From the NCBI GenBank assembly GCA_914767715.1, contig OU612073.1, positions 20,150,001 through 20,214,000 of the forward strand: a stretch of DNA of 64,000 bases, written 5' to 3'. The position numbers and the translations under genes were made by a program. This DNA is from Membranipora membranacea (taxonomy: Eukaryota; Bryozoa; Gymnolaemata; Cheilostomatida; Membraniporidae). Below the pieces are notes generated by a model. That model was given only the letters and a program-made list of their open reading frames with translations. It was not told the origin of the DNA and ran no database searches. Of this stretch, positions 48,481 to 60,689 are shown piece after piece (positions within the stretch are counted from its first letter, which is position 1; every line of letters starts with the position of its first letter).

Positions 48481-50989
48481 GCTAAAAAGTGTCTTGTTGA
48501 CCTCTGAGATAAAAGATTGAGATATGTAAGTGTGCCAGTATGTTTTATGGTGGAAAAGTTATGTAGATATAACAAAATAAAATGTAATTAGAGTAATGTG
48601 ATATGATTAAAATAATAATAATAAAAAAAATAATATGAAATCACAAAATGTTATCATAGGATCTCATTACCCAAAGACTTTGCAGGAAAACTCATTGCTT
48701 GCATAAATGGAAACCAAGATGATCTCCCTGCTTTATCTTAGTTCAAGATCCCTTGATGGCAGCTCATTATAGTTATATTAATCAAAATGACAAGAAGAAA
48801 AGTTTTTTCTTACCTCCTCAACCTTATCACTATCATCCTCAGAGTTGTGACTTCTGCCTCCAATTTTTCTATCCTTCCGAGTGCAAGGGATAGTTTACTC
48901 AGGTCTGTTTGTCGAATATCGCTATACCTTTATCTTGACCATTACTAAGGTAAGACAACTCTCTCAAAGACTCAAACGTGTTACAAATACTCCTGGGCGA
49001 TTGGGTCATGATTTGGTTAGATATCCCAGACTCTGTGATTGGGCCTGTACTGTATGTTCCTCTGGTCTTGATGGTTGATGCCATATAAAAAGAGATAATC
49101 TGAAGTTTTCAGAGCGATCTTCAACCTATCAGAGTTCTTGACTAATTTACTCCTGATGTATTATTGCAAGCTGTTTTGAACCGACTGAAAAGCATCGGCT
49201 GTATTGCTTCTGATGCATAGTATAGCGCCATGCAATCTTGTATAAATATTATACCATTGTTGTACACTATAATATAATATAATATAAATACTACTCTTTA
49301 TAATCAATGAACATCGATTGACTCCAATTAAACTAGAAAAAAAAAACATGACCTTTGCATATCCTAATCTAGATATCATGATACGATATTTGTTGTTAAA
49401 TCTAAAAACAAAATAATCTCTATTTCAGTGATGCAAATGTTCTGATTAAATTCATTGTAATGCTATTTCAAAATATCTTTCCTTACTGTTACTGATAATC
49501 TTAAAGTGTTGTACAAGATTCATTTCAGTTTTATGCAATTGTGCAACAACTGTGCAACAATGTGTATCTAGACCAAAAGATTAAGCAGTCAGAGCTTTAT
49601 CATTTTCTTCTTTTCCGTGGTACACATTGGCCAAGTTATTGTAGGTGGTCGCCACATCAGGATGACAAGCACCTAATGTACCTAGTTGTTGCTTTCGTTC
49701 AAAGATAAATCTTAAAGGTTTTAATTGAAATATGAAAATAAAATGATTATCAGTATGGTATGACTAAACCTGATGCCAAAAAAACGGTGATTTATATGGG
49801 CGAAATTGAATAATCTTGGTCTAGCTAGGTTATTCAAGTGAGTCAGGATCCCCAGTTTAATGATTCGCAACTGTTGTTAAAACCAGTAGATAGAATATAT
49901 TTGAATACATCAATCTTCAATAGAAGATCTCCTGCTATATTACTTCACATACCATGAATATAAAGAAATAAAATTATTTTGAGTTATGACTTGTTACCTC
50001 CTCAACGTTATCATTCTGGTTTTCTACATCAATAACGTCCTGTCCAGTAATTCCTACCTCCACAAAATCCTCCTTATAAAATGATATCATGTTTATTTAA
50101 ATAAATCCATTTAAATGTCCTTTTTAATGATATAATGATAATATAATTATATGAATGCTTTGTGATCTGTGTAGAGATGATGGTGGCAAGGAATTGTTGT
50201 GGGTAGTCAGGTGACTATACTTTAACTGTCTCCGTACTATGTACTACTGTAGTTCTTGGCTGTGAGCTCATAATTATTATCATGATAAGTTTGTATCACC
50301 AGGTGAGGCTACTTCTTTAGGATCTGATTTCAAACATTTATATCATTCACCGAGTTTGTTCCTTCTTCCTTATAAATATTTCCATCCTCACGCACCCGCA
50401 TATCCATCAGATTTCTCTCTGCAAAATATGACAAAGCACTGACTATGATTATACAGTAAGATTGGCTGTGATTGCTGTTAATTCCTGCTGGATAAAATAT
50501 GACATTCATATCAGTCACCATCTGGATAAGAACATGAGAGATATTTATATTATGGATGTTAACTCAGTATTGCATGTTAAACAGAACGAATACCTGGCTA
50601 TCTGTGGCACAGCTGGACAAGAAAATCTAAACAATAATGCGAACAAGGAGTACTCATTGATGTAACAATTTGTTGCCCAGGGTTAAAATTCTATACTGCT
50701 ACTAAACCACTAGGTTCAGCTTTCTTACCACTAACCATATGAAACATTAAAAAAATGTCCATACCCTACACCAAGACTCAATGTAACAGAGGGGTTTACT
50801 TGTAAGCTTCTCCTTCAAGCTCTTCACCTCCTCATCTGTTGCAACACACGTGTGCCTGTGTATCTTCTTCAACCTGTATAGCAAAGAGTAGCATAAAAAT
50901 TCTGAACTATATGTGATTTACAGGTAGATGATGCTACACATATCTACTTAAACTACTTGTCATAAAGAAACACATGATAATATCAACGA

Positions 50990-53900
50990 TGTAAAGTACA
51001 AGTTTTCAAGGGGTTATAAGGAATATTTTATTGTGTCATTAATCTGTTCACAAAAATCATCCAATGCTTTGACATTATTTATCCGAACTCGAATATAATC
51101 GGGCATGTTCTCTGCAATGTTGAATATAAGGTTAGTTTTAGCCATCCAAACTCCCCCCCCCCCCCCCCGCCACCACAATACCACAGTACCTGGTGCGCTA
51201 GTAAAATGAGGTAAAACTTGGTGAAGGGTAGTTTGTCAATAATGACCCCGATGGTCATGACTTAAACAAAGCTGCATTGTGAGATGCAGTTGAGTTGTGC
51301 AGTCATGTAAATTAAGAGGACAGCTCCAAACTCTGAAATATGTCATCATTTCAAAGCAAGCACCAAATAAAGCGAATAAACCAAATAAACCAAACACAAT
51401 AAATGTATTGCTTAATAGTTTCTTGGAAAAGCTTATGTGGGGGTGATCTTACTTAACAATTTCACCTCTCTGCCTGTCTGCCTCTGCCGCTCCATTCAGT
51501 TCCGCCTCCATCCTCATTGTGGACAACTCCAAACACTGAATAAATATAAATATATATCATTTCCATGCAAGCACCAATAAGCCAAATAACCAAGCACAGT
51601 AAAAGGTTAATTGTTTTTGGCAAAAGCTTATCTTACAGTGGTCTTACTGATTAATTTCACCTCTCTGCCAGTCTGCCTCTGCCGCCCCCCTCCCCAGCTC
51701 TGTAAACAATAACATTTGGTCTCAGTTCCGACAAATTCTCAATTTTAACAACTTATTTTGAATTGACATTATTGACAATTCTACAACAACAAAGACTTCA
51801 AAAGCAGAGAGAGAAAGGAGAAAAGTTTTGCTATTCTTTCTCAAAGTTGATTTCATTTAAAGAGTCAGACATAGGAAAGGATGACATCATATGAAACTGA
51901 TCTACTACTGGCTCATTACAAACAATGAAGATAATTATCTTACAGTATTATCTCTTGCTGGTAGGTTTTTATTAGCTCGTCTCGTTTGTCGTTGTCTTTT
52001 ACCCTGAAAACAATTTGGGCTTCATTCATCAGGATAACAATTAAGGTGATACTAATATAATTATTGTATTCCTCTGTCTGTCATTTGGAGTTAAAATAGG
52101 AGGTGCAAAAAATTTGTTGCCCAATGCTAGAGGTCCTAATTCGCATCCTTCAGATGGTTCCAGAATTGCTGGCTTTTTATCTCTGTCGCCTTTTTTCTAA
52201 CCAAGCCACACTTTCTTGAATGCTGTTGTTTAACTGTGTCAACTGTGTCATTTAGTCCTCCATCTTAACTTTCAGATCACCAATGCCCAAATGACAAAGC
52301 TTGGCTGCCTGATTGCCATATGTATGTATGGTTTACAATTTATGAACAAAGAGTCAGTAGATGAACCGTGGATTAAAGATCTGGATTTTTATCAAAGTGT
52401 GCTTTATTCCATTATTTTAAATATTACAGGTGGCTCTGTACTGAGGAAACTATCATTTGTAAAATGTTACATCATTGACTCCATTCACAATAATCTGAGT
52501 GGAAGTGGTTTGCATGAAGCTACATATCAGCATAAATAATTTTGAAAATTTACATATTACCATCTGGAGAATTGACTTTTTCTTTCGTTCTCTGCCTTGG
52601 CAAGTGTTCTAAGAAAAATTAAAAAATGTGGGTTCCCAAAATGCCCTAATGTTCAGAGGTAATGATATAGTACAAGTTTTTAAGCGTTAAATGGAATATT
52701 TTAGTGTGTCATTGGAATTAGATTTACGATTAATCTGTTCACGGAAATCATCAAATAGCTACTGAATTTTCTCTGATCCTGACTTGCGCATGGTCATGCA
52801 TGTTGTCTGCAATGTCGAATATAAGGTTAGTTATAGCCATTCCAACTCTTGCCCCCTGCCCCAAAATACCCACATATGCGTACCTGGAAGGCAAGTCAAA
52901 TGAGGTAAAACTTGTTGGAGGGCAGTTTGTCAATGACTCTGATAGTCATGTCTTGACCAAAGTTGCATTGTGGGATGCAGTTGAGTTTTGCAGTCACGTG
53001 AATGAAGAGGACAACTCAAAACACTTTAATTTATGTCATTATTTCCAAGCAAGCAAATAACCACATACAATAATTGTTTAATTGTTTCTGGCAAAAGCTT
53101 ATCTTGGGTGATCATACTGATTAATTTCACCTCTCTGCCAGTCTGCCTCTGCCGCTACCCTCAACTCCGATTCAATCCTCCCCTCCTCAGCTGTGGAAAC
53201 TATTGCATTTGTTTTTTTATGCGATAAAAATAACAGTGTTTACAACTTTCATTGAATTTCATTGCATTATTGACAATAAGACCACCAATTTTGTCGATGT
53301 TCTAAGATAATAAAAGAAGAGAGAAAGAAGTAAAGAATCTGCTGTCCTTTCTCGCAGGTCTTTTCATATAAAGAGTCAGGCACAGGAAAGAGTGATGACG
53401 CATAGAACTGTTGTACTACTTGCTCATTACAAATACTGTATAAATTTATCTTACAGTATTATCTCTTGTTGGTAGGTTTTCATTAGTTCGTCCCGTTTGT
53501 TGTTGTCTTCATTTATGAGCAACAGAATCAACTGGCTGTCTTCACCATGTTGTCTCATAGTCAGTTAGTGGCTGTAAACTTCATCAACAGAGAACTGACT
53601 CCAGCATGTCTTTATTTCACAACCGCAATCCGCAGACATCCACTGCTCCAGCTGCTCTACTCTGAGTGATGCATCTGTTACATCCTTCCACATACTCTTT
53701 GATCTCTTTCCTCATCCCCGGCCAACACATGCTCATACTCGCTCTTCTCATACACTTCTCAGCCTCTTGATGAATAAATTTCATTGAATTTGATCGCATT
53801 ATTGACAATTCGACCACCAATTTAGTCGATGTTCTAAGATAATAAAAGAAGAGAGAAAGAAGTAAAGTATCTGCTGTGTTTACTCACAGGTCATTTCATA

Positions 53901-54060
53901 TAAAGAATCAGACACAGGATAGGATGACATCACATAGAGCCGATTAATAATTTATTACAAAAACTGACCATAATTATATTACAATATTATATCTTGTTGA
54001 TAGTTTCTCATGATCTCTGTCGCTGTCTTCCTTTGCCCTGTGGGCTTCATTTATCAGGTT
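50990..54060. repeat. Tandem duplication within block E, period about 1.5-1.7 kb
   Basis: About 50995-51170 matches 52668-52860 (GTGTCATT...TTAATCTGTTCAC, then ATATAAGGTTAGTT). 51650-52010 matches 53120-53515. A further copy of the piece around 53255-53380 lies at 53780-53910. The copies are diverged, unlike the 530-bp duplication in gene A. Confidence 0.7.
53617..53790 (-). mobile_element. Ty3/gypsy integrase zinc-binding fragment
   Basis: The - strand frame reads FIHQEAEKCMRRASMSMCWP, then GMRKEIKEYVEGCNRCITQS. This is the HHCC zinc-binding part of gypsy integrases (C-x2-C kept; first His changed, H.xxH reduced). It interrupts an exon-5-like copy in block E at about 53515. Only this short piece is present. 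Confidence 0.75.
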
Positions 54061-54544
54061 TACAATTAAGTTGATACTAATATAACCATTTATTTCCTTT
54101 GGCTGTCATAAGTCAAAATAATAGATGTAACTAATATGTCACCTGAATGCTATGCATAGAATTTTATATATGGTGGATGTCCTATTGTTCCACAATTAGT
54201 CTTCATGTGATATATGGTGCTCCAATAACCCAATCAAAAGTAAAGCTTTGTGACAGCGGAGGAATTGAAAGAGCTAATTTAGATGTGACACTGGGTCCAT
54301 ATTGACACCCTCACAATGATCGCTGGAATTCAATCAAATGTAGTCTTCTGACAGATTTTAGGTGTTTTTCATAGAAAACGGAGTAGTAAATATAATTTAA
54401 TTTTACTGTTTCATAGATTGATGAATGTTTGCTATACTAACTTCTCCATTATCTTCTCATTAGATTCCATGCTTGCTACATTCTTCTCCTCCACGCATAT
54501 CATCTCTTCTCCTTATTTTCCAATCTTGATATACAAAATTTGCT

Positions 54545-56256
54545 TCAAATTGACCAAAAGTGTGTACTGGGGCCAGTTTTCTTTGCAGACTGGAAGACCT
54601 GAACCCAGTCACCTGGTGTGACAACCTCTGTAACCTCCAAGGCACGCTCAAGCTCTGTTCTATGACCTGGACTGCTGTCACTGGTAGAATACTGCCTGTC
54701 GACTGTCTGCCAGATAGGTCGAGAAAAACATTTTTAAGCAGGTATCATTTCGCTGCTACCCATCCCAACTTCTACCTTGCTCTAACACATGCAACAGTCC
54801 TGCTGCATATTCTTAACACAAAACAAAGGTTGTAAACGACCATTCAAGATTCATAAAAAGTTTGCTTAGATGATTATAGGCTATGGAATAGGTCAAATTT
54901 CTTGGGGGTCGAAGCTCACCACTGTCTTTGTGTTGTCCTCCACATCTAGCTGCCTGCTAAGGAAGGCTTCATGACTAGCTACTATGTGTCGCTTATATTT
55001 GTCTGTGGCCTCATCAGAGAGATGTCTCTGATTTACGTAGCTATCCCATAGGTCACAGCTGGAAAAATAATTCAGTTATGTGAAGTAACACATGAGCAAA
55101 CCTTTCCGTGTGAAGATGTCGGTCACGGTAAGTCCCTCCATCTCCATTTTTCTTAAAGGGGCCATTGAAATATCTTTGCCTCAGGTTTTTATCTCTGCTC
55201 CTGAGTACCCGTTTAGACTTGAGACTGTCAAGCAGCGCATCATGAGCTAGCTTTAACTACAGAAAGTCACAGAAACATTCAGTTTGAAGTTAACAACACA
55301 GACTTGCTGCAATTGTAAAACTCAAACTTGGCAGTAGTAACCTTAGTTCTTCTCTGAACCTAAGACTGATTAATAGTGAAACTGTTACTTAATTCATATT
55401 GATAGACCACTAGATGATTAAAAGCGCTCTGAATCTGATTTATTGTGATGATTATTCAACTATTTTGTATTTTTGAAATATTTTTTCTTTATTCAAGGGG
55501 GATTCTCTGGAGAGAGGGTTTTAGAATAAACAAACAACAAACAAACGAAACTTTCCAAATAGACCCAGTTATGCACTTTGGTAATCTCTGAATAGTAGGG
55601 GAGTTGAAAACAATTCAGGTGAAATTGAAACCAACCTTACTCTGCCAGACAATGCATGTAGTAGGTAGCCATACATCCAACAGGTGCAGGATGTAGTCCA
55701 CCTGTCCACACCATCTTTTCGTAGCTCTGATGCTATTGTTTTTGGACCCATAATTACTGATTGATTTATTACAAGTAGTTGGTAGAGCATCTCACCATGC
55801 CAAGCAGGCTTTATTGTAGGCGCACACAAACACATGGCATAGCTGATACTCATCTATGTTGTCAATCTCCTATAAAATCTCACATTACGGTGCTGGCGTT
55901 GCTGGTCATGCCTGTGAGATTCTGCAGAGTACTTGATTTGGTAAACTTCCTGTGAAATCTCAGAACCAGAGAGTTATGTCCCAAACTCCCTGGTCCAACA
56001 GCCCCAAAAGGATTGTATTAACATAGTGATATTATTTATATGTTTGTAATTTGCATGATGATTGAAGGATGAGTTTTTGTTAAAAACACTCCATATTGAA
56101 TACTCGTATATAAATTTTCAGGTCAAAGTTACTAAAATCGTCATCCAGATTGAGGTTCCTACTAGTCTGACCATCGTGGTCCAGTGTTGGTAATTGCACG
56201 ACTTGGATTGTTGAACAATCCTCATTATTTGGTACTTCTTGGGTATCTCGCCTGTG
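54545..56256 (-). CDS. Gene G: unrecognised multi-exon gene
   Basis: Seven exons join in one frame of about 272 residues to the stop at 54545: 56256-56104, 55949-55889, 55853-55796, 55732-55636, 55250-55102, 55058-54920, 54706-54545. Every junction has AG/GT and matching phase, which is strong support. Recognisable traits: an acidic start (SRNLNLDDDFSNFD), a His/Gln stretch (ESHRHDQQRQHHEYQ), Cys-rich middle (CHVFVCAYNKACLACI, KRWCGQVDYILHLLDVWLP) and a charged C-terminal half (SKRVLRSRDKNLRQRY, SDEATDKYKRHIVASHEAFL). No family was recognised. The last about 10 codons run into sequence shared with block E, so the C-terminus may be made by a duplication junction. A possible earlier exon is 57696-57569; its phase does not fit directly. 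Confidence 0.65.
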
Positions 56257-57044
56257 CTGAATTTAAAACCAATTAATACACTAATACACTAGTAGACAAA
56301 GGGTACAAAGGCCCACTATTGACGTGTTTTGACTCATCCTAATGCGAAGCTGACAACCTGTGGATTCAAAATCCGCAGGCGCATCTGTGCTATCTTGATA
56401 AATTTTCCGGAAATCAGGGGAGATAATTGAGAAATAGCCAAATTTACCATTATTTTACTGCGTGATCACATTAAATGGAATAATATCCCAAATATTGATT
56501 TTGGAAGTCTGGGATTTGCTGGCAGGCATTCTAGGATATGCGGCTTGACATCGAAAGGTCATTACAAATTTCGGATAATGTGGGTGTGGCCTATCGCGGA
56601 GAACACGTTAAAAAACTCTTCAGTTATCGTTCAATGGAGTGCATCTTATTTTTGAGATGGTGGCAAATAATTTTTATTTTTATAATATGAAAGAACATTG
56701 TTCTGTGCCGCACAGAATAATTTTTAGGACTCTACGCTAATACTGTGAGCTCTACAAGTAATTTTGTCACATCACCTCAACCGTGATTTATCACCCCCAC
56801 TTAAATTTCGCAAATAAATTGTCCTTTTGAACATAAAGTTTACCAGTCTGCTTTATTTTCTGTATTGTGATGAGGTTATAGTTTTAGTTAGCTGTGTGTC
56901 ATATAAGAAGGTAGTCCAGATCCTCAGTGTACAACACCATATCATTTCCTCCATACTAGCGATTTCCTCCAATAGCAATTGAAATACAAAGTACAACAAC
57001 TCATTATGTCGATCAAATAGAAGCGAACAAATTTTGTAATTTAT

Positions 57045-57520
57045 CTAATTGAAAGATACAATATAGTGGTGCGGGTACCACTGTACAACACACATGTCTT
57101 CAGCTAGAAACCATGAGTCAAGCGCTGTAGCACATCCCATAGGGATGCCTACTGCCAGCTCTTGCCAGCTCGTGGTAAAGTTCTTAGTAGTGAATCGTAT
57201 TTTGAAAATTTTATAGTAGCGCTCAACCATAAACCTTAGCCTGTTGGGCACCCAGAAGTGTGATAGTGCGAGGTCAATTATGCTGTGCGGTACAGAACCA
57301 TAGGCATTGGCCAAATCCAACCAGATTGCCTCAAGGTTTGATTTAGCTTGTTTAGCAGATTTTATTGCTGACCAAATCATGCTCACATGCTCAAGACATC
57401 CAGGGAATCCTTGGATGCCTGCCTTCTGAACCGATGTATCAATGAATCCATTGGTCATAAGATAATCTGTCAGGCGTTTTGCTAGAATGCTGAAGATGTA
57501 TGTTCCGAAGATTGTTTAGA
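57045..57520 (-). mobile_element. Non-LTR retrotransposon reverse transcriptase fragment
   Basis: The - strand is open from about 57520: GTYIFSILAKRLTDYLM, KAGIQGFPGCLEHVSMIWSA, IWLDLANAYGSVPHSIIDLA and AVGIPMGCATALDS. The fingers and palm motifs (DLANAYGSVPH holds the first catalytic Asp) match an RT type common in marine invertebrate genomes. The YxDD part is missing because the frame ends first. Confidence 0.8.
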
Positions 57521-57568
57521 TTGAACTGCATATGCAGAAATATCGATTGTCAATTCATACTTCCTCAC

Positions 57569-57696
57569 CTGTCACCTTATTGTCACATGCGGTGCATTTA
57601 CAGTGATCTTTACAGAGTAAGTCCAGCATCTGGCATATACATGACTTCATGAACGCCTCGTTTTGCATTCGCAAGAGGTCATCAAATAAATCTTCA
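57569..57696 (-). CDS. Isolated coding-like exon with Cys cluster
   Basis: Between an acceptor (CCTCAG) and a donor (GTGAGG) the frame reads EDLFDDLLRMQNEAFMKSCI, then CQMLDLLCKDHCKCTACDNK. It may be a 5' exon of gene G, with the RT fragment in the intron, but at least one exon would be missing because the phases differ. Further left on the - strand (57870-57790) another protein-like stretch (YRNENALKYHIKDVRIKSHS) is broken by stops. Confidence 0.35.
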
Positions 57697-57879
57697 CTGA
57701 GGATTGATCACTGAGTACTGAGTACTGGATTCATCTCTTTATCCCAACCATGGCTTGATGGACAGCCAACCTCAAAAACAGGAGTTAATGCATGCTGCCG
57801 GAGTGTGACTTGATACGCACATCTTTGATGTGGTATTTCAGAGCATTCTCATTTCGGTAAAGTAGAGATTCAGATATTT

Positions 57880-59340
57880 CTGGTAGCAAGGAGCTTGTAT
57901 CTTGCCTGCTTCACATTACTGTGAGGACCGCAGAGGCTAGCAGCTATAACTGTCCACATTCAGCTGCAACTTCCTCAGTCGCTGTGGTTGACCAGGTATA
58001 CTACTTGAGAAACGCTTTCACCGTGTCAATCAATAATCTTGGCAAGTTGGAGTAAGTCACGGTGTTCCTTTATTTTTGATGAGATTATTTAGATGCTGAC
58101 GGTAAAAACTGTGAAATAATGAGGATAAACAAGGAAATGGTAGAAATAATACAAGTATGGTTGCACAGTACATCAGTTAATGTTGTCGCTATTGATGGGC
58201 AGATTAGTGAATGATGATAGGATTAAACATGATGCTTTGCTCGATTCGAAGCTGTAAATAGTTTGTCAGCCAGGTGCAAAATAAACAAGTCCATTGAAGA
58301 CATGGCTTCTTGTTACTGAACCAGGATTATTGCAGTTTAATAGGAAAAATATCAATAGCTAAGAGAAACTTGATTAGGTCATCATACTAAGAGTAGGAAT
58401 CACCCAAGCCCAGGGCTAAAAACACCTCAAAATCACCTCAAAAATACCTAAAAATAGCTGTTTTTTGGCATTCTTTTGCGTTAAATTCAAGAAAAATGAA
58501 GATGCAATGAAAAATTCTGTTGGCATTTCCTGTGTGCACCATGGTTAATGAAAGCGGCTTCCTATGTGAGAACTTTCCAAAAAACTTTGTTTGGCCACAA
58601 TAATGGTCATTTGGACAGCATGTTTGACGTTATGCAAAGGTGGCGAAAATATTAGCTTTATTCGAAAGTCTACCGTCATTGCAATATTCAAGCTAGTTTG
58701 TTGAAAGTCAATGTGTATGATATTCGAAGAGTACTCTAAGAGAACATCATAATTAATTTTATTTCGAACCTATGATCTGTTCTGCATTAAAGATTGAAAT
58801 TTCACATATTTTCGAGGCTTCACAAAACAAATGCATTGTATGGCGTGACGTAAAGCGTCAATTTAGACTAGTCATATATCAAAGAAAATCGAATTTTACG
58901 ATGAACGCAATCTCTAAGTATACATTCCACCTGTTTTGAAATTTCTTGCCATTGATTTGACTCCTCCATCTGCATTGACAAAAACAGCGTTTTCTGCCTC
59001 ATTTCCTCCCTAAAATGACACAACGTCATCGTATCAAGTTTTTGTTCAGGTATTCATTTTCAGTAGCTCGGCAGCTTTCCAACGGTATATGATATGTTAA
59101 TATTTGGATCGGTCTTTGACATTACTTTGATGACCGATCAAACGAGTGTCTTTGAACTATAATACTGGTCATTTGGTAAAATTTCGCTTATTGCAAAAAT
59201 GTTTTGGGTCCGAGGATTAAATTGAACCCTAGATGAGGCACTTTACCATTTGATAGACTAAAAGTCTTAGATTTTGATCCCAGCTGAATCCTATGTAGTG
59301 TCTTAATAAAATCCAGCATCTAATACTAGTGCGCAGCAAC
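57880..59340. other. Intergenic, no supported feature
   Basis: AT-rich sequence without long frames or clear repeats. A short CACCTCAAAA repeat lies near 58425. Confidence 0.5.
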
Positions 59341-59353
59341 AGAGAGACGCATT

Positions 59354-59486
59354 ATCATCCACAATTCGACAGGATGGCAATCATGTTGAGTTATATATAT
59401 CTAAACAATTGTTACTACCAACTTGACCACTTAATATATATACATATTTATTGACCAGATTGCTACCCTGTCGAATTGTGGATGAT
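59354..59486. mobile_element. 133-bp MITE with 27-bp inverted ends
   Basis: ATCATCCACAATTCGACAGG at 59354 matches the complement of the sequence ending 59486; arms extend to GCAATC with two mismatches. The interior is AT-rich and non-coding. Confidence 0.8.
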
Positions 59487-60439
59487 GGTGCCTGCGCTCC
59501 TTTAATGCGCCGTAGTCTCAAATGATGCTGCAGTTGGTGTTGCCATTGCTGCTGGATAAAATCATAGTCAAAGCTAGCTTGTTTCTTTCCACTAAATTAC
59601 AATTTAACGTAACCATGGAATCCATGTAGGAAGTAGGATTATGAAACATAGGAGTATATTTTTATTATACACATCCCAACTTTACCTCTTATTTGTGTTT
59701 CGTGTCATCCATGTCTTAAGACAACCCTGGCACCACTAAATACGTATCAAGATGCAATTAACCTCCACCAGTAGGCAACATACTCAACAATAGAAATCCA
59801 AGGTATAAGCTTTGGATCTGCACCACAGGGTTGTCAGTAGTCCCTCCACCCCATGGCTGCAATAAACTGAATTAACTTGAGAAGCTATTATAATCTCAAA
59901 GAAATTTTGTTATTGGAAGCAATAATATTGTTTTTGTAGATTATTTTGTAACTGAGATGACTGTTTATATATTAAGATTGGCCAACAAAAGATAACTGCT
60001 TCGATTCTAGAAAATAATTGTTTTATACATCATTTTTTTTCCAATAATATATATATTTGGAGAGTACGGGTATTTGTGTTACTGAAACAAAATGGTGGGC
60101 GAGAGTTTGTATTCAAATAATTAAAATTTTCAAATTTAGCATTTATTTATAACATCCAACTTCAGAAGGAGTACATCATTACGCATCAAATATCAAAATA
60201 TAACTTTTGTGGTTGTCTGCCACTTTGAGGACGGGGCTGACTGAATACAGTTCCAGGTTTTTTTACTGATCGAGTCTCACCAACTTTTCGGAATGTACTC
60301 AAGAGCCATTGCATTCAATTTTGCACCACTATGTCTTTTGATAATACCATCCAAATCCAAACCAAATGAACTGTGAACCTTCTTGCTAGATTACCTATCA
60401 GCCAAAGCAATATTAGGTATAACCTCAGGTATAACTTAG

Positions 60440-60660
60440 GAGTGAGAGGTGGCTCAGTTGGTTAGAGCGCCCTCCTTTAGCATACACAGTTTGAAGATCT
60501 TGGGTTCGAAACCCACTGCAGTCAATCGCCTACTGGGGTTTGGTTGGCCCCCATGTGTGCTCCGACCTGCCTGTATACAGAGAGCAACCTGGCACTAAAA
60601 TTTTGCCGCCTATGCTTCGGGATGTCGCGTGTGATAAGATATCCGATTTGAATCAACTTT
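60440..60660 (+). mobile_element. tRNA-derived SINE
   Basis: A box TGGCTCAGTTGG at 60450-60461 and B box GGTTCGAAACC at 60503-60513, 42 nt apart, as in a tRNA. A body of about 130 bp follows (GTGTGCTCCGACCTGCCTGT near 60556). The head differs from the 4.5-kb SINE. It lies just before the start of the 60.69-kb segmental duplication. Confidence 0.75.
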
Positions 60661-60689
60661 TTTAATCAATAACCAACCGAACTATTTTT

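Larger units (their letters stand above)
48813..54521 (-). pseudogene. Block E: decaying gene A paralog with repeated exon modules
   Basis: Exons 50873-50800, 50418-50351 and 50072-49998 are open and phased (LKKIHRHTCVATDEEVKSLK, NLMDMRVREDGNIYKEEGT, EDFVEVGITGQDVIDVENQN). In the first, the donor moved 4 nt and in the second a 2-nt insertion restores the frame. An exon like 31120-31037 lies at about 54521-54432 with an in-frame stop. The pair of exons like 30686-30621 and 30378-30283 occurs in repeated, decayed copies (about 54035, 53515 and 52010; about 53190, 51700 and 51520). A possible 3' exon ends at 48813. No start exon was found. Upstream it abuts gene G at about 54560. Confidence 0.6.

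Noticed and set aside
60440-60530. Functional tRNA gene
   Set aside because: A and B boxes are fine but the acceptor and anticodon stems do not pair well, and a SINE body follows. The same holds for 4560-4650, 7925-8002 and 10766-10838.
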